Origin: Azospirillum soli
Lineage (GTDB): Bacteria > Pseudomonadota > Alphaproteobacteria > Azospirillales > Azospirillaceae
Length of the DNA: 64,000 nucleotides
Assembly: GCF_017876165.1 (NCBI RefSeq)
Contig: NZ_JAGINQ010000011.1
Coordinates: 152,766-216,765, forward strand
Reading direction: 5' to 3'
Below, in pieces: positions 13,601-21,945 of the stretch; positions within the stretch are counted from its first letter, which is position 1; every line of letters begins with the position of its first letter. A program made the translations under genes and the position numbers. The notes beneath the pieces were generated by a model. The model saw nothing but the letters and a program-made list of their open reading frames with translations. It searched no databases and had not been told where the DNA came from.

Positions 13601-14429
13601 TGCCCACGCCATGAGCGTCTGGGGCCAGCCGCTGGTGTCCTGGGGCCGTAGTGCCTCTGATGGCAACGGATCGACCACGAACCGCCGGACGGGCGGCTTC
13701 ATGGTCGGCGGGGACTACGCGCTTGGTACGGATCTCTCGGCCGGCGTGGCGCTGGGCTTCCTGAACAGCGATGTCCGCGCCGCCGGTGGGCTGGGCAAGG
13801 GCGATCTGGACAGCTACCAGCTGACCGCCTACGGGAGCTGGAGGCCGGGTGCCGCCTTTCTGGACGCGGCACTGGGCTACGGCTACAGCCGGTACGAGAC
13901 GGCGCGCGCCGCGCCCTTCAGCGGGCTGGGAGCCGCGGCGTCCGGCAAGGCGGGCGGGCATGACCTCTCGGCGGAGTTGTCGGGCGGCTATCGGATCACC
14001 ATGAACCGAGTGTGGTTCGAGCCGCGCGCCGGCCTGCGCTGGGACCGGCTGCAACGGGAAGGCTTCACCGAGGAGGGCGGCGCGCTGCTGACCCTCAGCG
14101 AGGCGGAGGAGACGGAAAACGCGCTGCGCAGTTCGCTCGGCGCGCGCTTCGGGACGGCCTTCCGCTTCGAGGATGTGACGGTGGAGCCGGCGGGCACGAT
14201 CGCCTGGGAGCATGACTGGCTCGACACCGCCGGCGAGGCGACGGGTTCGCTGAACGGGGCGCGCTTCACCGCCCTGTCCAGCCGGCCGGGCCGCGACGCG
14301 GCGGTGGTCGGCGCGGGCGTGACGGTGCGGATGAGCGAGCGGCTCGCCGTCCAGGCCGGCTACCTCGGCGAGATCCGCAGCCGCGAGACCAACCACAGCC
14401 TCTCCGCCGGCCTGCGCTGGAGCTGGTAA
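10680..14429 (+). CDS. Large autotransporter (type Va secretion) with repeat-rich passenger
   Basis: About 1249 residues. It begins with a long N-terminal signal region containing LPVVAAAPIALGVSLVGGAA. A beta-helical passenger rich in Gly, Thr, Ser and Asn follows, with repeated passenger-associated motifs (GTLAGTGTITGNVTAQSGG, later repeated as GTVAGPATLSGTLSPGNSPG). A Pro/Val-rich linker lies at about residues 466–498. The C-terminal ~270 residues form an outer-membrane barrel (from about MSVWGQPLVSWGR) ending in the aromatic residue W (LRWSW). The ATG at 10680 was preferred to the GTG at 10665. Likely an adhesin or biofilm factor. The TPR-glycosyltransferase and sulfotransferase upstream could modify its passenger, which is inference. 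Confidence 0.9.
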   Translation: MTAYTSATAPIRKTILSGARLPVVAAAPIALGVSLVGGAARADEVLSTNRNTALYTSQSVIRITNTGSITDSGTGIDANDLSTGLGIQSNTGWTFTNDGTIFVTGNGSYMQADAVYAAQAGTITNNGLLSAPNSYGGVYFTNSGTDKALVTNNKTIIGHVSAIQSKSPIEIVNGSATDPNAVLKNTAASTYPLSFAAVHLQSGSQPNTITNYGTIQGTTDAIRSLGTVTITNYGTIAAAPGRHAINLANGSNSSVTLKDGSVLVGSIWSDPTLTSSLRLEGSGSLSDAINNVSSLTLDGTEWTLGGLGSTITSTTIQSGILRLNGSLTGTVGINSGGTLAGTGTITGNVTAQSGGTVRPGSANTPGVLTVTGDYTQMAGGTLTIQTTPSASSKLAVNGNATLGGSLSVVPSGAGYGASTDYTILTATGTLSGGFSSIASTDAGLTATANVDIPNKQVVLTLTVGSTTPVVPNPPVVSNPPEVSPPPVVVSPPPPPPVGVIDTSRPTFANSDGAVNATTVTFDGGTLKPTAPLTLTQPIQVTANSGIIDPNGGTITLSGGVGGTGTLTVAGAGNLQLSGVISNTGGIAVQQGRITVGEGGVVAAPVTVASGGTVTVAEGGGVGGSVTVQGGTLSIAPNGIVNGAVALSNGGNASVDGAVMAPVSVSDGTVTVGQSGSVGALTVGEGGTARVNGLALADVTIGQGATLSGGGTVAGPATLSGTLSPGNSPGVLTFRSPVTLTATNIFRAEIDGPTAGTGAGHHDQLRVEGAGFTAAGTLAPVLRGISGDASNSFTPAIGQSFTVVTAEGGVAGRFATLDQPASGLATGTRLDVIYRADSVALAVTPRSYADLAAAGLGQTRNQRAVGEALETFRPAPNADASGAVGALFNGLHGLSAGEIAPALNQLSGEIHADMMVASRANRRLFGRAVEARQAAARGSAGPLGESSGAMLFDGKKAAVSGAPGPAATGNAHTRNAHAMSVWGQPLVSWGRSASDGNGSTTNRRTGGFMVGGDYALGTDLSAGVALGFLNSDVRAAGGLGKGDLDSYQLTAYGSWRPGAAFLDAALGYGYSRYETARAAPFSGLGAAASGKAGGHDLSAELSGGYRITMNRVWFEPRAGLRWDRLQREGFTEEGGALLTLSEAEETENALRSSLGARFGTAFRFEDVTVEPAGTIAWEHDWLDTAGEATGSLNGARFTALSSRPGRDAAVVGAGVTVRMSERLAVQAGYLGEIRSRETNHSLSAGLRWSW

Positions 14430-14511
14430 GCGGTTCCGTCAGGGCTCGCGCCAGCGTGGTCGCAGCTCCGGCGAGACGGTGGAGAAGCGCCTTCATGATG
14501 GAGGTGAGAAT

Positions 14512-14539
14512 GCGCTGTCCGCACGGCCGTGGACAGCGC
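14512..14539. terminator. Hairpin between convergent autotransporter and mannonate dehydratase genes
   Basis: Perfect 9-bp arms GCGCTGTCC (14512–14520) and GGACAGCGC (14531–14539) flank a 10-base loop that is itself nearly palindromic. It sits between convergent stop codons at 14429 and 14633. No long T-run follows on either strand, so termination is likely but not certain. Confidence 0.5.
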
Positions 14540-14632
14540 GCGACAGTCTTCCCACCTTGGCGCAAGATCCGGCGCTGAGACCTGATGAAAATGGCTGGCC
14601 TGCATGTGGGCGGGAAGCCAGAGACGCTCGCC

Positions 14633-15838
14633 TTACCAGTTCCACAGGGTCCCGTCGGCCAGCCGGGCGACCGGCAGGTAGGCGGGGTTGTAGGGGTATT
14701 TGGCGGCCAGCGCCTCGTCGATGTCCACGCCATGGCCCGGCACCTCGCCCGGATGCATGTAGCCGTCTTGGAAGCTGTAGGCGTGCGGGAAGACCGCATC
14801 GGTTTCCGCGCAGTGCTCCATGTGCTCCTGCACGCCGAAGTTCGGGACCCACAGGTCGAAATGCAGCGCCGCGCCCATGCAGACCGGCGACAGGTCGGTC
14901 GCCCCATGGCTGCCGGTGCGGATTTGGTACAGCGCGGCGAGGTCGGCGATGCGGCGCAGGTGCGTGATGCCGCCCGCGTGCACGACCGAGGTGCGGATAA
15001 AGTCGATCAACTGCTCCTGGATCAGGTCCTTGCAATCCCAAATGCTGTTGAACACCTCCCCGACGGCGAGGGGGGTTACCGTGTGCTGGCGGATCAGGCG
15101 GAAGGCCTCCTGGTTTTCGGCCGGGGTCGGGTCCTCCATCCAGAACAGGCGGTAGGGCTCCAGCGACTTGCCCAGCCGCGCCGCCTCGATGGGGGTGAGG
15201 CGGTGATGCACGTCGTGCAGCAGGTGCGGCCCCATGCCGTGCTTCACGCGCACCGCCTCGAACAGCTTCGGCGCGAAATCGAGATAGGCCTCTGTGGACC
15301 AGACCGACTCTTCCGGCAGGCCCTTGGTCGCCGGCTCGTAGAAGCGCCCCTTGGCGACGCCGTAGACGCCCGCCAGCCCCGGAACGCCCGACTGTGCACG
15401 GATCGCCTTGTAGCCCTTTTCGATGTACTCGCCGACGCGGTCCACGGTCTCCGTCACATCGCGGCCGTTGGCGTGGGCATAGACCATCACGCCGCTGCGG
15501 CTGCGCCCGCCGAGAAGCTGGTAGAGCGGCAGGCCGGCCGCCTTCGCCTTGATGTCCCACAGCGCCGTGTCCACCGCCGCGATGGCCGACATGGTGACCG
15601 GCCCGCGCCGCCAATAGGCACCCTTGTACAGATACTGCCAGATGTCTTCGATTTGGTGCGGGTCGCGCCCGATCAGGCAGGGGATGACATGGTCGTTCAG
15701 GTAGGACGCCACGGCCAGTTCCCGCCCGTTCAGCGTCGCGTCGCCGATTCCGTACAGGCCTTCGTCGGTGACGATCTTCAGCGTGACGAAGTTCCGGCCG
15801 GGGGAGGTGACGATGACCGAAGCGTTCTGGATCTTCAT
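14633..15838 (-). CDS. manD: D-mannonate dehydratase, enolase superfamily (ManD/RspA type)
   Basis: A 401-residue enzyme that should dehydrate D-mannonate to 2-keto-3-deoxygluconate in hexuronate breakdown. The pattern fits characterised ManD enzymes: metal ligands Asp209, Glu235 and Glu261 (HDVHHR, WMEDPTP, VGEVFNS), His211, and the Arg147/Tyr159 catalytic pair. The C-terminus ADGTLWNW is also family-like. The ATG at 15838 has GGAG upstream; a longer frame to 15871 would overlap the regulator gene's stop. It lies 29 bp after that gene on the same strand. Related family members use D-gluconate or have little activity, so the substrate is probable rather than proven. Confidence 0.85.
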   Translation of the reverse strand: MKIQNASVIVTSPGRNFVTLKIVTDEGLYGIGDATLNGRELAVASYLNDHVIPCLIGRDPHQIEDIWQYLYKGAYWRRGPVTMSAIAAVDTALWDIKAKAAGLPLYQLLGGRSRSGVMVYAHANGRDVTETVDRVGEYIEKGYKAIRAQSGVPGLAGVYGVAKGRFYEPATKGLPEESVWSTEAYLDFAPKLFEAVRVKHGMGPHLLHDVHHRLTPIEAARLGKSLEPYRLFWMEDPTPAENQEAFRLIRQHTVTPLAVGEVFNSIWDCKDLIQEQLIDFIRTSVVHAGGITHLRRIADLAALYQIRTGSHGATDLSPVCMGAALHFDLWVPNFGVQEHMEHCAETDAVFPHAYSFQDGYMHPGEVPGHGVDIDEALAAKYPYNPAYLPVARLADGTLWNW

Positions 15839-15867
15839 GAAGGTGGGCTCCGAAAGGATGGTCCGGA

Positions 15868-16584
15868 TCAAGCGGGACGGATGGGCTGCGTGGCCGCCGC
15901 GTCGCTGTCGAACAGGTCGGGGAAGCGCTGCGCCAGTTCGGGCAGGGATTTCAGGATCTCGCGCAGATGCGTGCGCATGGCGGCCTCGGCGTTGTCGGGG
16001 CTGCGCGCCTCGATGCCGTCAAGGATCCGTTCGTGCTGGACGATCAGCCGGTCGAGCGGCGTCGCCTGCGGCAGGCTGAGGTAGCGCACACGGTCCATCT
16101 GGGCCTTGGTTTCTTCCACCACCCGCCAGGCGTATTCGCATTCAACGCCCAGCGCGATGCTGCGGTGGAACGCCTCGTCCAGCGCCAGGAAGCGTTCGTG
16201 CTGCTGGTCGGCGGCGGCCTCGCGTTGCGCCTGCAGGTTCGCGCGCAACGAGCCAATGACGCCGGGGGACAATTCCTCGCTGGCTCTGCGGATCACGGCC
16301 AGTTCCACCGCCTCGCGGACGAAGCGGGCGTCCATCACCTGCTTAACGGAGATTTTGACGACGAATGTGCCGCGCTGCGGACGGATGGTGACCAGACCGG
16401 ATTCGCTGAGCTTGATGAAAGCCTCCCGCACCGGCTGGCGGCTGACGCCAAGCTGGCCGGCGACCTCCTGCTCGGACAGGGGCTGGCCGGGCTGGAACCG
16501 CATCGTGACGATGGCCTGGCGCAGTTCGCGAAAGACGCGCCGCGCCACGGGTTCGGACGAATCCGGTTCCAGCCTCACCAACAT
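15868..16584 (-). CDS. GntR-family regulator, FadR subfamily (FCD domain)
   Basis: 238 residues. An N-terminal winged helix at about residues 12–75 ([20 protein letters not shown], then [12 protein letters not shown]) precedes an all-helical FCD ligand domain ([19 protein letters not shown]) of the kind that binds carboxylates through a metal. The ATG at 16584 was preferred because residues upstream (to 16701) do not resemble the family. The gene is followed by manD and is divergent from the TRAP transporter. It probably represses both in the absence of a hexuronate-derived acid. Confidence 0.87.
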   Translation of the reverse strand: MLVRLEPDSSEPVARRVFRELRQAIVTMRFQPGQPLSEQEVAGQLGVSRQPVREAFIKLSESGLVTIRPQRGTFVVKISVKQVMDARFVREAVELAVIRRASEELSPGVIGSLRANLQAQREAAADQQHERFLALDEAFHRSIALGVECEYAWRVVEETKAQMDRVRYLSLPQATPLDRLIVQHERILDGIEARSPDNAEAAMRTHLREILKSLPELAQRFPDLFDSDAAATQPIRPA

Positions 16585-16670
16585 GCTCGTCCTCTCGCTT
16601 TTCCTCTGCCGGATCCCTCGAACGGCGAGATCCATCTTGCATCGGGTGGAAGGCCATTGCCAACACCATT

Positions 16671-16690
16671 CTTGTCTACTACCATACAAG
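16671..16690. promoter_or_regulatory. Candidate GntR/FadR-type operator
   Basis: CTTGTCTACTACCATACAAG has perfect 5-bp outer arms (CTTGT/ACAAG) and a partly symmetrical centre. It lies in the only intergenic space between the divergent regulator and TRAP genes, about 55 bp before dctP. FadR-subfamily repressors commonly bind short inverted repeats of this kind. Confidence 0.5.
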
Positions 16691-16745
16691 TCGGGATGCA
16701 AACAATTGCCGCGTGGTGCGCGGCCTGTATCTGGAGGGAGGAAAC

Positions 16746-17735
16746 ATGAGCATCATCACCCGCACATGGCGCGCGGCTGCGATTGGTCTCGCGTTCGGCG
16801 GCTTCGCACTGGGCGGCGGCGCCTTCGCGGCCGACTACACGCTCAGCGTGAACACGGCCCTGGCCCAGCAGGATCCGCTCTACAAGGGCCTGGAGGAGTT
16901 CAAGCAGAACGTCGAGAAGCGGACCAACGGCAAGGTCGCGGTGCGCCTGTTCCCCGGCTCGCAGCTCGGCAAGGACGAGGATGTGCTGGAGCAGGCCCGC
17001 GCCGGCGCCGGTGTCGCGGTGGTCGTGGACGGCGGCCGCCTTGCGGTCTTCGTGAAGGAATTCGGCGTCCTTGGCGCCCCCTACCTCGCCCAGGGCTACG
17101 AGGGCATCCGCAAGGTCGTCACCTCGCCGCTGTTCGACCAGTGGGCGGAGAAGCTGCGCAAGGCCTCCGGCCATCAGGTGCTGTCCTTCAACTGGTGGCA
17201 GGGTGAGCGGCACCTGCTGACCAACAAGCCGGTGAAGGAACCGGCCGACCTCAGCGGCATCCGCATGCGCACGCCGGGCGCGCCGGTGTGGATGGAGACG
17301 ATCCGCGCCATGGGCGCCACGCCCACCCCGATGGGCTGGTCGGAGGTCTACACCGCGCTCCAGCAGAAGGTCATCGACGGCGTCGAGGCGCAACACCCCG
17401 CCAGCTTCGGCTCCCGCCTGTACGAGGTGACCAACCACGTCACCAAGACCGGCCACATCAACCTGATCACCGGCATCGTCACCAGCGCCGCCTGGTTCGA
17501 CAAGCTGCCGGCCGAGCACCGTCAGGTGCTGAAGGAAGAGGCGCTGAAGGCCGGCGACAACGCGTCCCGCGCCACGCAAGCGTCGCTCGCCGATTTCGAG
17601 AAGCAGATGAAGGAAAAGGGCATGACGATCGCCGAGATCGACGTGACCCCGTTCCGCAAGGCGACCCAGCCGGTCTACGAGAAGCTCGGTTACGCCGACC
17701 TGCACCAGGAGGTCGAGAAGCTCCTGCAGAACTGA
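16746..17735 (+). CDS. dctP: TRAP transporter substrate-binding protein (DctP family)
   Basis: A 329-residue periplasmic protein with a signal peptide (AAIGLAFGGFALGGGAFA, cleavage after AFA near residue 28). The mature protein has the DctP fold features FPGSQLGKDEDVLEQARAGA and SGIRMRTPGAP, which includes the conserved arginine that clamps the substrate carboxylate. The ATG at 16746 has a strong GGAGGAAAC upstream. It heads a P–Q–M operon opposite manD, so a sugar acid such as a hexuronate or aldonate is the likely ligand. The symbol denotes the family, not proven C4-dicarboxylate transport. Confidence 0.9.
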   Translation: MSIITRTWRAAAIGLAFGGFALGGGAFAADYTLSVNTALAQQDPLYKGLEEFKQNVEKRTNGKVAVRLFPGSQLGKDEDVLEQARAGAGVAVVVDGGRLAVFVKEFGVLGAPYLAQGYEGIRKVVTSPLFDQWAEKLRKASGHQVLSFNWWQGERHLLTNKPVKEPADLSGIRMRTPGAPVWMETIRAMGATPTPMGWSEVYTALQQKVIDGVEAQHPASFGSRLYEVTNHVTKTGHINLITGIVTSAAWFDKLPAEHRQVLKEEALKAGDNASRATQASLADFEKQMKEKGMTIAEIDVTPFRKATQPVYEKLGYADLHQEVEKLLQN

Positions 17736-17780
17736 CGCCATCCAGCGTCACGGCCACCGTCCAATCGAGGGACTTCCACC

Positions 17781-18317
17781 ATGTCGTCCTGGTTCCTGAA
17801 GGGAGAGGCGTTCCTGGCAATGCTTCTCCTCGCGGTCATCGTGCTTCTCGTCTTCGCGGCCGGCGTCATGCGCTGGTTCGGCCATCCCTTGGTCTGGTCG
17901 GTGGACGTGGCGCAGCTTCTGTTCGTCTGGGTCAGTTTCCTCGGCGCCGACATGGCGCTGAGGAAGCGCGCCCACATCGGCATCGACTATCTCGTGAAGC
18001 GCTTCCCCGCGCTCAGCCGGGCCGTGATCGACCTGGTGCTGGGGGCGCTGGTGCTGGCCTTCCTGGTCACCATGGTGGTGATGGGCTACCGCCTCACCAT
18101 GCTGAACCTGGAACGCCAGTTCGGCGACAGCGGGATCAGCTACGCCTTCGTGACGGCGGCGGTGCCCATCGGGTGCCTGCTGCTGGCGATCACCCTGTTC
18201 GGCCAGATGGTCGGGACGGCCCGCCAACTCCGCAGCCGTCCGCAGCCGGTCTTCGCCCCCGCCACGGCCTCCGCCATGGCCCCTGCCACCGCCGAGATCG
18301 AAGAGGTCGTGCCATGA
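17781..18317 (+). CDS. dctQ: TRAP transporter small membrane subunit (DctQ family)
   Basis: 178 residues with four hydrophobic helices (for example LAMLLLAVIVLLVFAAGVM and VLAFLVTMVVMGY) and the DctQ signature VWVSFLGADMALRKRAHIGI. It partners the large permease. Its stop codon overlaps the next start as ATGA, so translation is coupled. It starts 45 bp after dctP. The C-terminal tail is Ala/Pro-rich and probably cytoplasmic. Confidence 0.9.
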   Translation: MSSWFLKGEAFLAMLLLAVIVLLVFAAGVMRWFGHPLVWSVDVAQLLFVWVSFLGADMALRKRAHIGIDYLVKRFPALSRAVIDLVLGALVLAFLVTMVVMGYRLTMLNLERQFGDSGISYAFVTAAVPIGCLLLAITLFGQMVGTARQLRSRPQPVFAPATASAMAPATAEIEEVVP

Positions 18318-19591
18318 TCCTGCTCGCCGTCACCTTCTTCGTGCTGATGGCGCTGGGTCTGCCCATCGCCTTCGCCATCGGCATCGCCGGCTTCTCCTTC
18401 TTCGCGACCAACGAGATCATCCCGATGTCCATCGGGGTGCAGCAGGTCGCCACCGCGTCGCAGAGCTTCCCGCTGCTGGCCGTGCCCTTCTTCGTGCTGG
18501 CCGGCCACATGATGAACCGCACGGGCATCACCAGCCGGCTGATCGCCTGTTCCAACGTGCTGGTTTCGTGGATGTCGGGCGGTCTCGCTCAGGTCTGCAT
18601 CGTGTTGTCCACGCTGATGGGCGGCGTGTCCGGGTCGGCGGTGGCCGACGCGGCGATGGAGGCGCGCATCCTCGGCCCCAGCCTGATCGCGCGTGGCTAT
18701 TCGAAGGGCTTCACCTCGGCGACCATCGCCGTGGGCTCCCTGATCACCGCGACCATTCCGCCGAGCCTCGGCCTGATCCTCTACGGCTTCGTCGGCAACG
18801 TGTCGATCGGCCGCCTCTTTCTGGCCGGCGTCATTCCCGGCCTGCTGATGATGGCCGGCCTGATGGTGACGGTGTGGCTGATCGCCCGTCGGCGCGGCTA
18901 CCGTCCGGAGATGGCGCAGCGCCCGACGCTGCGCGCCGTGGGCTGCGCCATGGCCGACGCGAAGTGGGCTCTGCTGTTCCCGGTCGCGCTGCTGTTCGCC
19001 ATCCGCGGCGGCCTGTTCACCCCATCGGAGGTCGGTGCCTTCGCCGTCGTCTACGCCGCCGTGGTCGGCTTCTTCCTGCACAAGGAACTGACCTGGGCCA
19101 GCGTTGTCGAGGCCTTGCACGAAGCGGTCGTGGACACCGGGCTGATCATGCTGATCATCCTGTTCTCCGGCATGGTCGGTTACGCGATCATCTTCGAACA
19201 GGCGCCGCAGTCCATCGCCGCCGCCATGACCGAACTGACGCGCGAGCCGCTTCTGGTCGTGACGCTGATCCTGATCTTCCTGTTCATCGCCGGCCTGTTC
19301 GTCGAAAGCACGGTGCTCGTCCTGCTGCTGACGCCGATCTTCCTGCCGATCGTCACGCCGCTGGGCGTCGATCCGGTGCATTTCGGCATCCTGATGATGA
19401 CCATCGTCACGTTGGGCTCGATGACGCCGCCGGTGGGAGTCGCGATGTACACGGTGTGCAGCCTCCTGGATTGTCCGGTGGAGGAGTACATCGTCGAATC
19501 GCTTCCCTTCGTCGCCACGATCATCGGGCTGGTCGTGGTCCTCGCCCTCTGGCCCGGGCTGGTGCTGTTTCTTCCAAACGCGCTAATGTAA
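18314..19591 (+). CDS. dctM: TRAP transporter large permease (DctM family)
   Basis: A 425-residue polytopic membrane protein that carries out Na+/H+-coupled uptake with the DctPQ partners. Family features include the N-terminal LLAVTFFVLMALGLPIAFAI, MGGVSGSAVADAA and the two helix-loop repeats with TATIPPSLGLILYG and GSMTPPVGVAMYTVCS. The ATG at 18314 overlaps the dctQ stop by four bases. A small hairpin (GCGAC/GTCGC at 19601–19613) follows the stop and may help termination before the convergent gene. Confidence 0.92.
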   Translation: MILLAVTFFVLMALGLPIAFAIGIAGFSFFATNEIIPMSIGVQQVATASQSFPLLAVPFFVLAGHMMNRTGITSRLIACSNVLVSWMSGGLAQVCIVLSTLMGGVSGSAVADAAMEARILGPSLIARGYSKGFTSATIAVGSLITATIPPSLGLILYGFVGNVSIGRLFLAGVIPGLLMMAGLMVTVWLIARRRGYRPEMAQRPTLRAVGCAMADAKWALLFPVALLFAIRGGLFTPSEVGAFAVVYAAVVGFFLHKELTWASVVEALHEAVVDTGLIMLIILFSGMVGYAIIFEQAPQSIAAAMTELTREPLLVVTLILIFLFIAGLFVESTVLVLLLTPIFLPIVTPLGVDPVHFGILMMTIVTLGSMTPPVGVAMYTVCSLLDCPVEEYIVESLPFVATIIGLVVVLALWPGLVLFLPNALM

Positions 19592-19709
19592 TCCCGTAGG
19601 GCGACTTTGTCGCATCGAGGCTGCTCGTTGCCGAGCCGTGTGTCGCACGGATGGGCGTGCTGGAAAACCAGAGCGCCGAGCCATCCGTGCAACGCACCGG
19701 TGCAGCCGA

Positions 19710-21860
19710 TCAGGGCCTCATCGCTTGCAGGCAGCGGTCGAACGCGTTGTCGAGCGAGGGGAGCAGAAGACCGCGCTCGCTCCCCAGCGCGGTGAGCGCG
19801 CGGGCCGCGCCGCTGCTGCGCACCACCAGCGCGCTGTCGAACCGAGCCGAGCGGGCGACGCGGGCCGCCAGTTCGAACCACGACACCATGCCCTGGTTGG
19901 CGAGGTGCCACACCCCCGTCTCTTCATCGATCAGCAAGTCCAGCGTCGCGTGGACGAGGTCCGGCACGAAGGTCGGTGAGACGACGGCCTCGTCGCTGGC
20001 GTGCACCGGCCGGCCGGCGGCAAGGTCGCGCAACGTCGTGAAAACGAAGTTGTGCTCGTCCCACGGTCCGAAGAAGGCGCTGGTCCGCACGACCAGCGCA
20101 CCGGCGTGAACGCCGGCCACCCGCCGTTCCGCCTCCGCCTTGCTGGCTCCGTAGACGCAGGCGGGGCTGACCGGGTCGCTTTCCACATAGGCGCGGCCGA
20201 GTTGGCCGTCGAACACCAGATCGCTTGAGAAGGTGACGCAAGGAATGCCGTGGTCGGCGCAGGCCCGCGCCAGAACCTCCGCGCCCAGCGCGTTTTCGCG
20301 GTGGCAGCGGTCGGGTTCGCGTTCGGCGTCGGCGACGCGGACGTAACCCGCCGTGTTGACCACCGCCCAGGGGCGATGACGCTCCAACGCGTCGGCGACG
20401 GACTCCGGACTGGCGACGTCCATGTCGTGGCGGGAGATCAGGCGGTGGGCCAAGCCGCGCAGGTCGCAGATGCGGGCGAAGGCGCGGCCCAGCGTCCCGG
20501 TCGCGCCGGTGATCAGCAGGCGCCGGGGCGTTGCGGTGGTGATCGCTGCGGCACCCGCTGGCTGGTAATGCGTCGGCCGGTAATGCCGTTCCGGCCGGTG
20601 CCACCAGCCGGGCTGGTCGAGGGCTGGATGATCGAAGCGGCCGGTGCGGGCCAGCGATCCGGCGGCCTTGGCCAGCGCAGTCGGGCGGGGCGGGGTACAG
20701 CGCGCGTCGAAGGCGCCGCTTTCGTAGAAGCCTACCTTGCGCGTCAGCAGCGAATTCCAATCGACCGCGCCGAACAGCGACCAGATGGTGACGGCGTGCA
20801 GGTCGGCACCCCCGGCGCGCAGGCGGTGGGCGGCGTCCCACACCTCCTTCAGCCAGCGGAGCTGCTCGTCGCGGGTGCAGCCGTGGTGCACCTCGGTTAC
20901 GGCCAAGGGCAGGCCGTAGCGCTCCCACGCTTCGCGCAGGCGGGGTTCCGGCCCGGTGGAGCCGGGCGGCAGGGGCACGCGCACGGCCTCCACGTCGGCA
21001 TAACGGTGATGGCCGTTGCCGCCCCACATCTCGCGCGGATAGCGGCGCAGGCGCTGGTCCAGATAGCGCTCGCTGGTCAGATAGTGGTTGATGCCGATGA
21101 CGTCGGGCGCGGCGTCGCCGTCCTGGAAGATGGCGAGGTCGCCGCCGGAGATGCCGTTCGCGGCGAAGCGGGCGTGCCAGGGGTGATCCCGGTCCACCCG
21201 CCCGGTCAGCAGGTCGAAGCTGAGCCAGCGGCGCTCGTTCTCGTGGGCCGCTTGATAGGCCAGCATGGGCGTGCTGAAGCACTTGCCCAAGTCCTCGGTT
21301 TGGATCAGCCGGGCCGCCGGGTTCACCTTGCGGATCGCCCGCATGCACAGCACGACGGCGCGGCACTGGTTGACCAGCGCCCGCAGGAACGAGGCATCGT
21401 CGCGGGTGTGCGGGTACCACACTCCGTAAAGCCCGCTGAAGCGGGCCGTGGTCAGCGGCTCGTTCACGGGGGTGTAGGCCGCGATCCAGGGATAGCGCTC
21501 GGCCACGCGGGCCGCGTGGCGGGCGAGCCGTTCCGGAAAGGTCGGGTCCAGCAGGTCGGTGTAACGTGGTCCACTGCCATGGTGGAGGAGGCCCGCGATG
21601 GGCGACAGACCCAGCTCCCGCAGGCGGGCCAGCCGGGCGTCGTGCCAGCGCCAATCGGCGGCGTCCGGATCCTCGGGCGCCACCGTCTCCCATAAGATCG
21701 GATAGCGCAGGGTCCGGATGCCGAGGGCGGCGATGGCGTCCAGATCCCCGATCCGGTCCTGGTGTCCGGTCTCGGCGATCTGGTTGCGGTATCGGTCGCC
21801 GATGCGCGCCACGGTGCATTCGAGCCCGCCCCAAAGCTCGACGTCCTGCCGTTTCATCAT
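19710..21860 (-). CDS. GH1-like glycosidase fused to RmlD-type reductase (paralog A)
   Basis: About 716 residues. Residues ~5–430 form a clan GH-A TIM barrel like family 1 glycosidases, with an acid/base Glu in YTPVNEP and a nucleophile-type Glu in LAVTEVHHG. Residues ~440–716 are an RmlD-like NAD(P)-dependent domain with LLITGATGTLGRA (GxxGxxG) and YGASK. The ATG at 21860 (a second ATG follows at once) was preferred over a TTG at 21902. It shares the fusion and extended identity with the protein at 26301–28550. A role in modifying a surface sugar or nucleotide-sugar-linked glycan is inference; no tested substrate is known to me. Confidence 0.8.
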   Translation of the reverse strand: MMKRQDVELWGGLECTVARIGDRYRNQIAETGHQDRIGDLDAIAALGIRTLRYPILWETVAPEDPDAADWRWHDARLARLRELGLSPIAGLLHHGSGPRYTDLLDPTFPERLARHAARVAERYPWIAAYTPVNEPLTTARFSGLYGVWYPHTRDDASFLRALVNQCRAVVLCMRAIRKVNPAARLIQTEDLGKCFSTPMLAYQAAHENERRWLSFDLLTGRVDRDHPWHARFAANGISGGDLAIFQDGDAAPDVIGINHYLTSERYLDQRLRRYPREMWGGNGHHRYADVEAVRVPLPPGSTGPEPRLREAWERYGLPLAVTEVHHGCTRDEQLRWLKEVWDAAHRLRAGGADLHAVTIWSLFGAVDWNSLLTRKVGFYESGAFDARCTPPRPTALAKAAGSLARTGRFDHPALDQPGWWHRPERHYRPTHYQPAGAAAITTATPRRLLITGATGTLGRAFARICDLRGLAHRLISRHDMDVASPESVADALERHRPWAVVNTAGYVRVADAEREPDRCHRENALGAEVLARACADHGIPCVTFSSDLVFDGQLGRAYVESDPVSPACVYGASKAEAERRVAGVHAGALVVRTSAFFGPWDEHNFVFTTLRDLAAGRPVHASDEAVVSPTFVPDLVHATLDLLIDEETGVWHLANQGMVSWFELAARVARSARFDSALVVRSSGAARALTALGSERGLLLPSLDNAFDRCLQAMRP

Positions 21861-21945
21861 GGGTCTCGGTTCCCGTGCTGGAGGGGGGCTTGCATCGGGC
21901 AATGCGGGATGACGAACACCCCCCTCGGGACGGAGTTCCTGGGTT

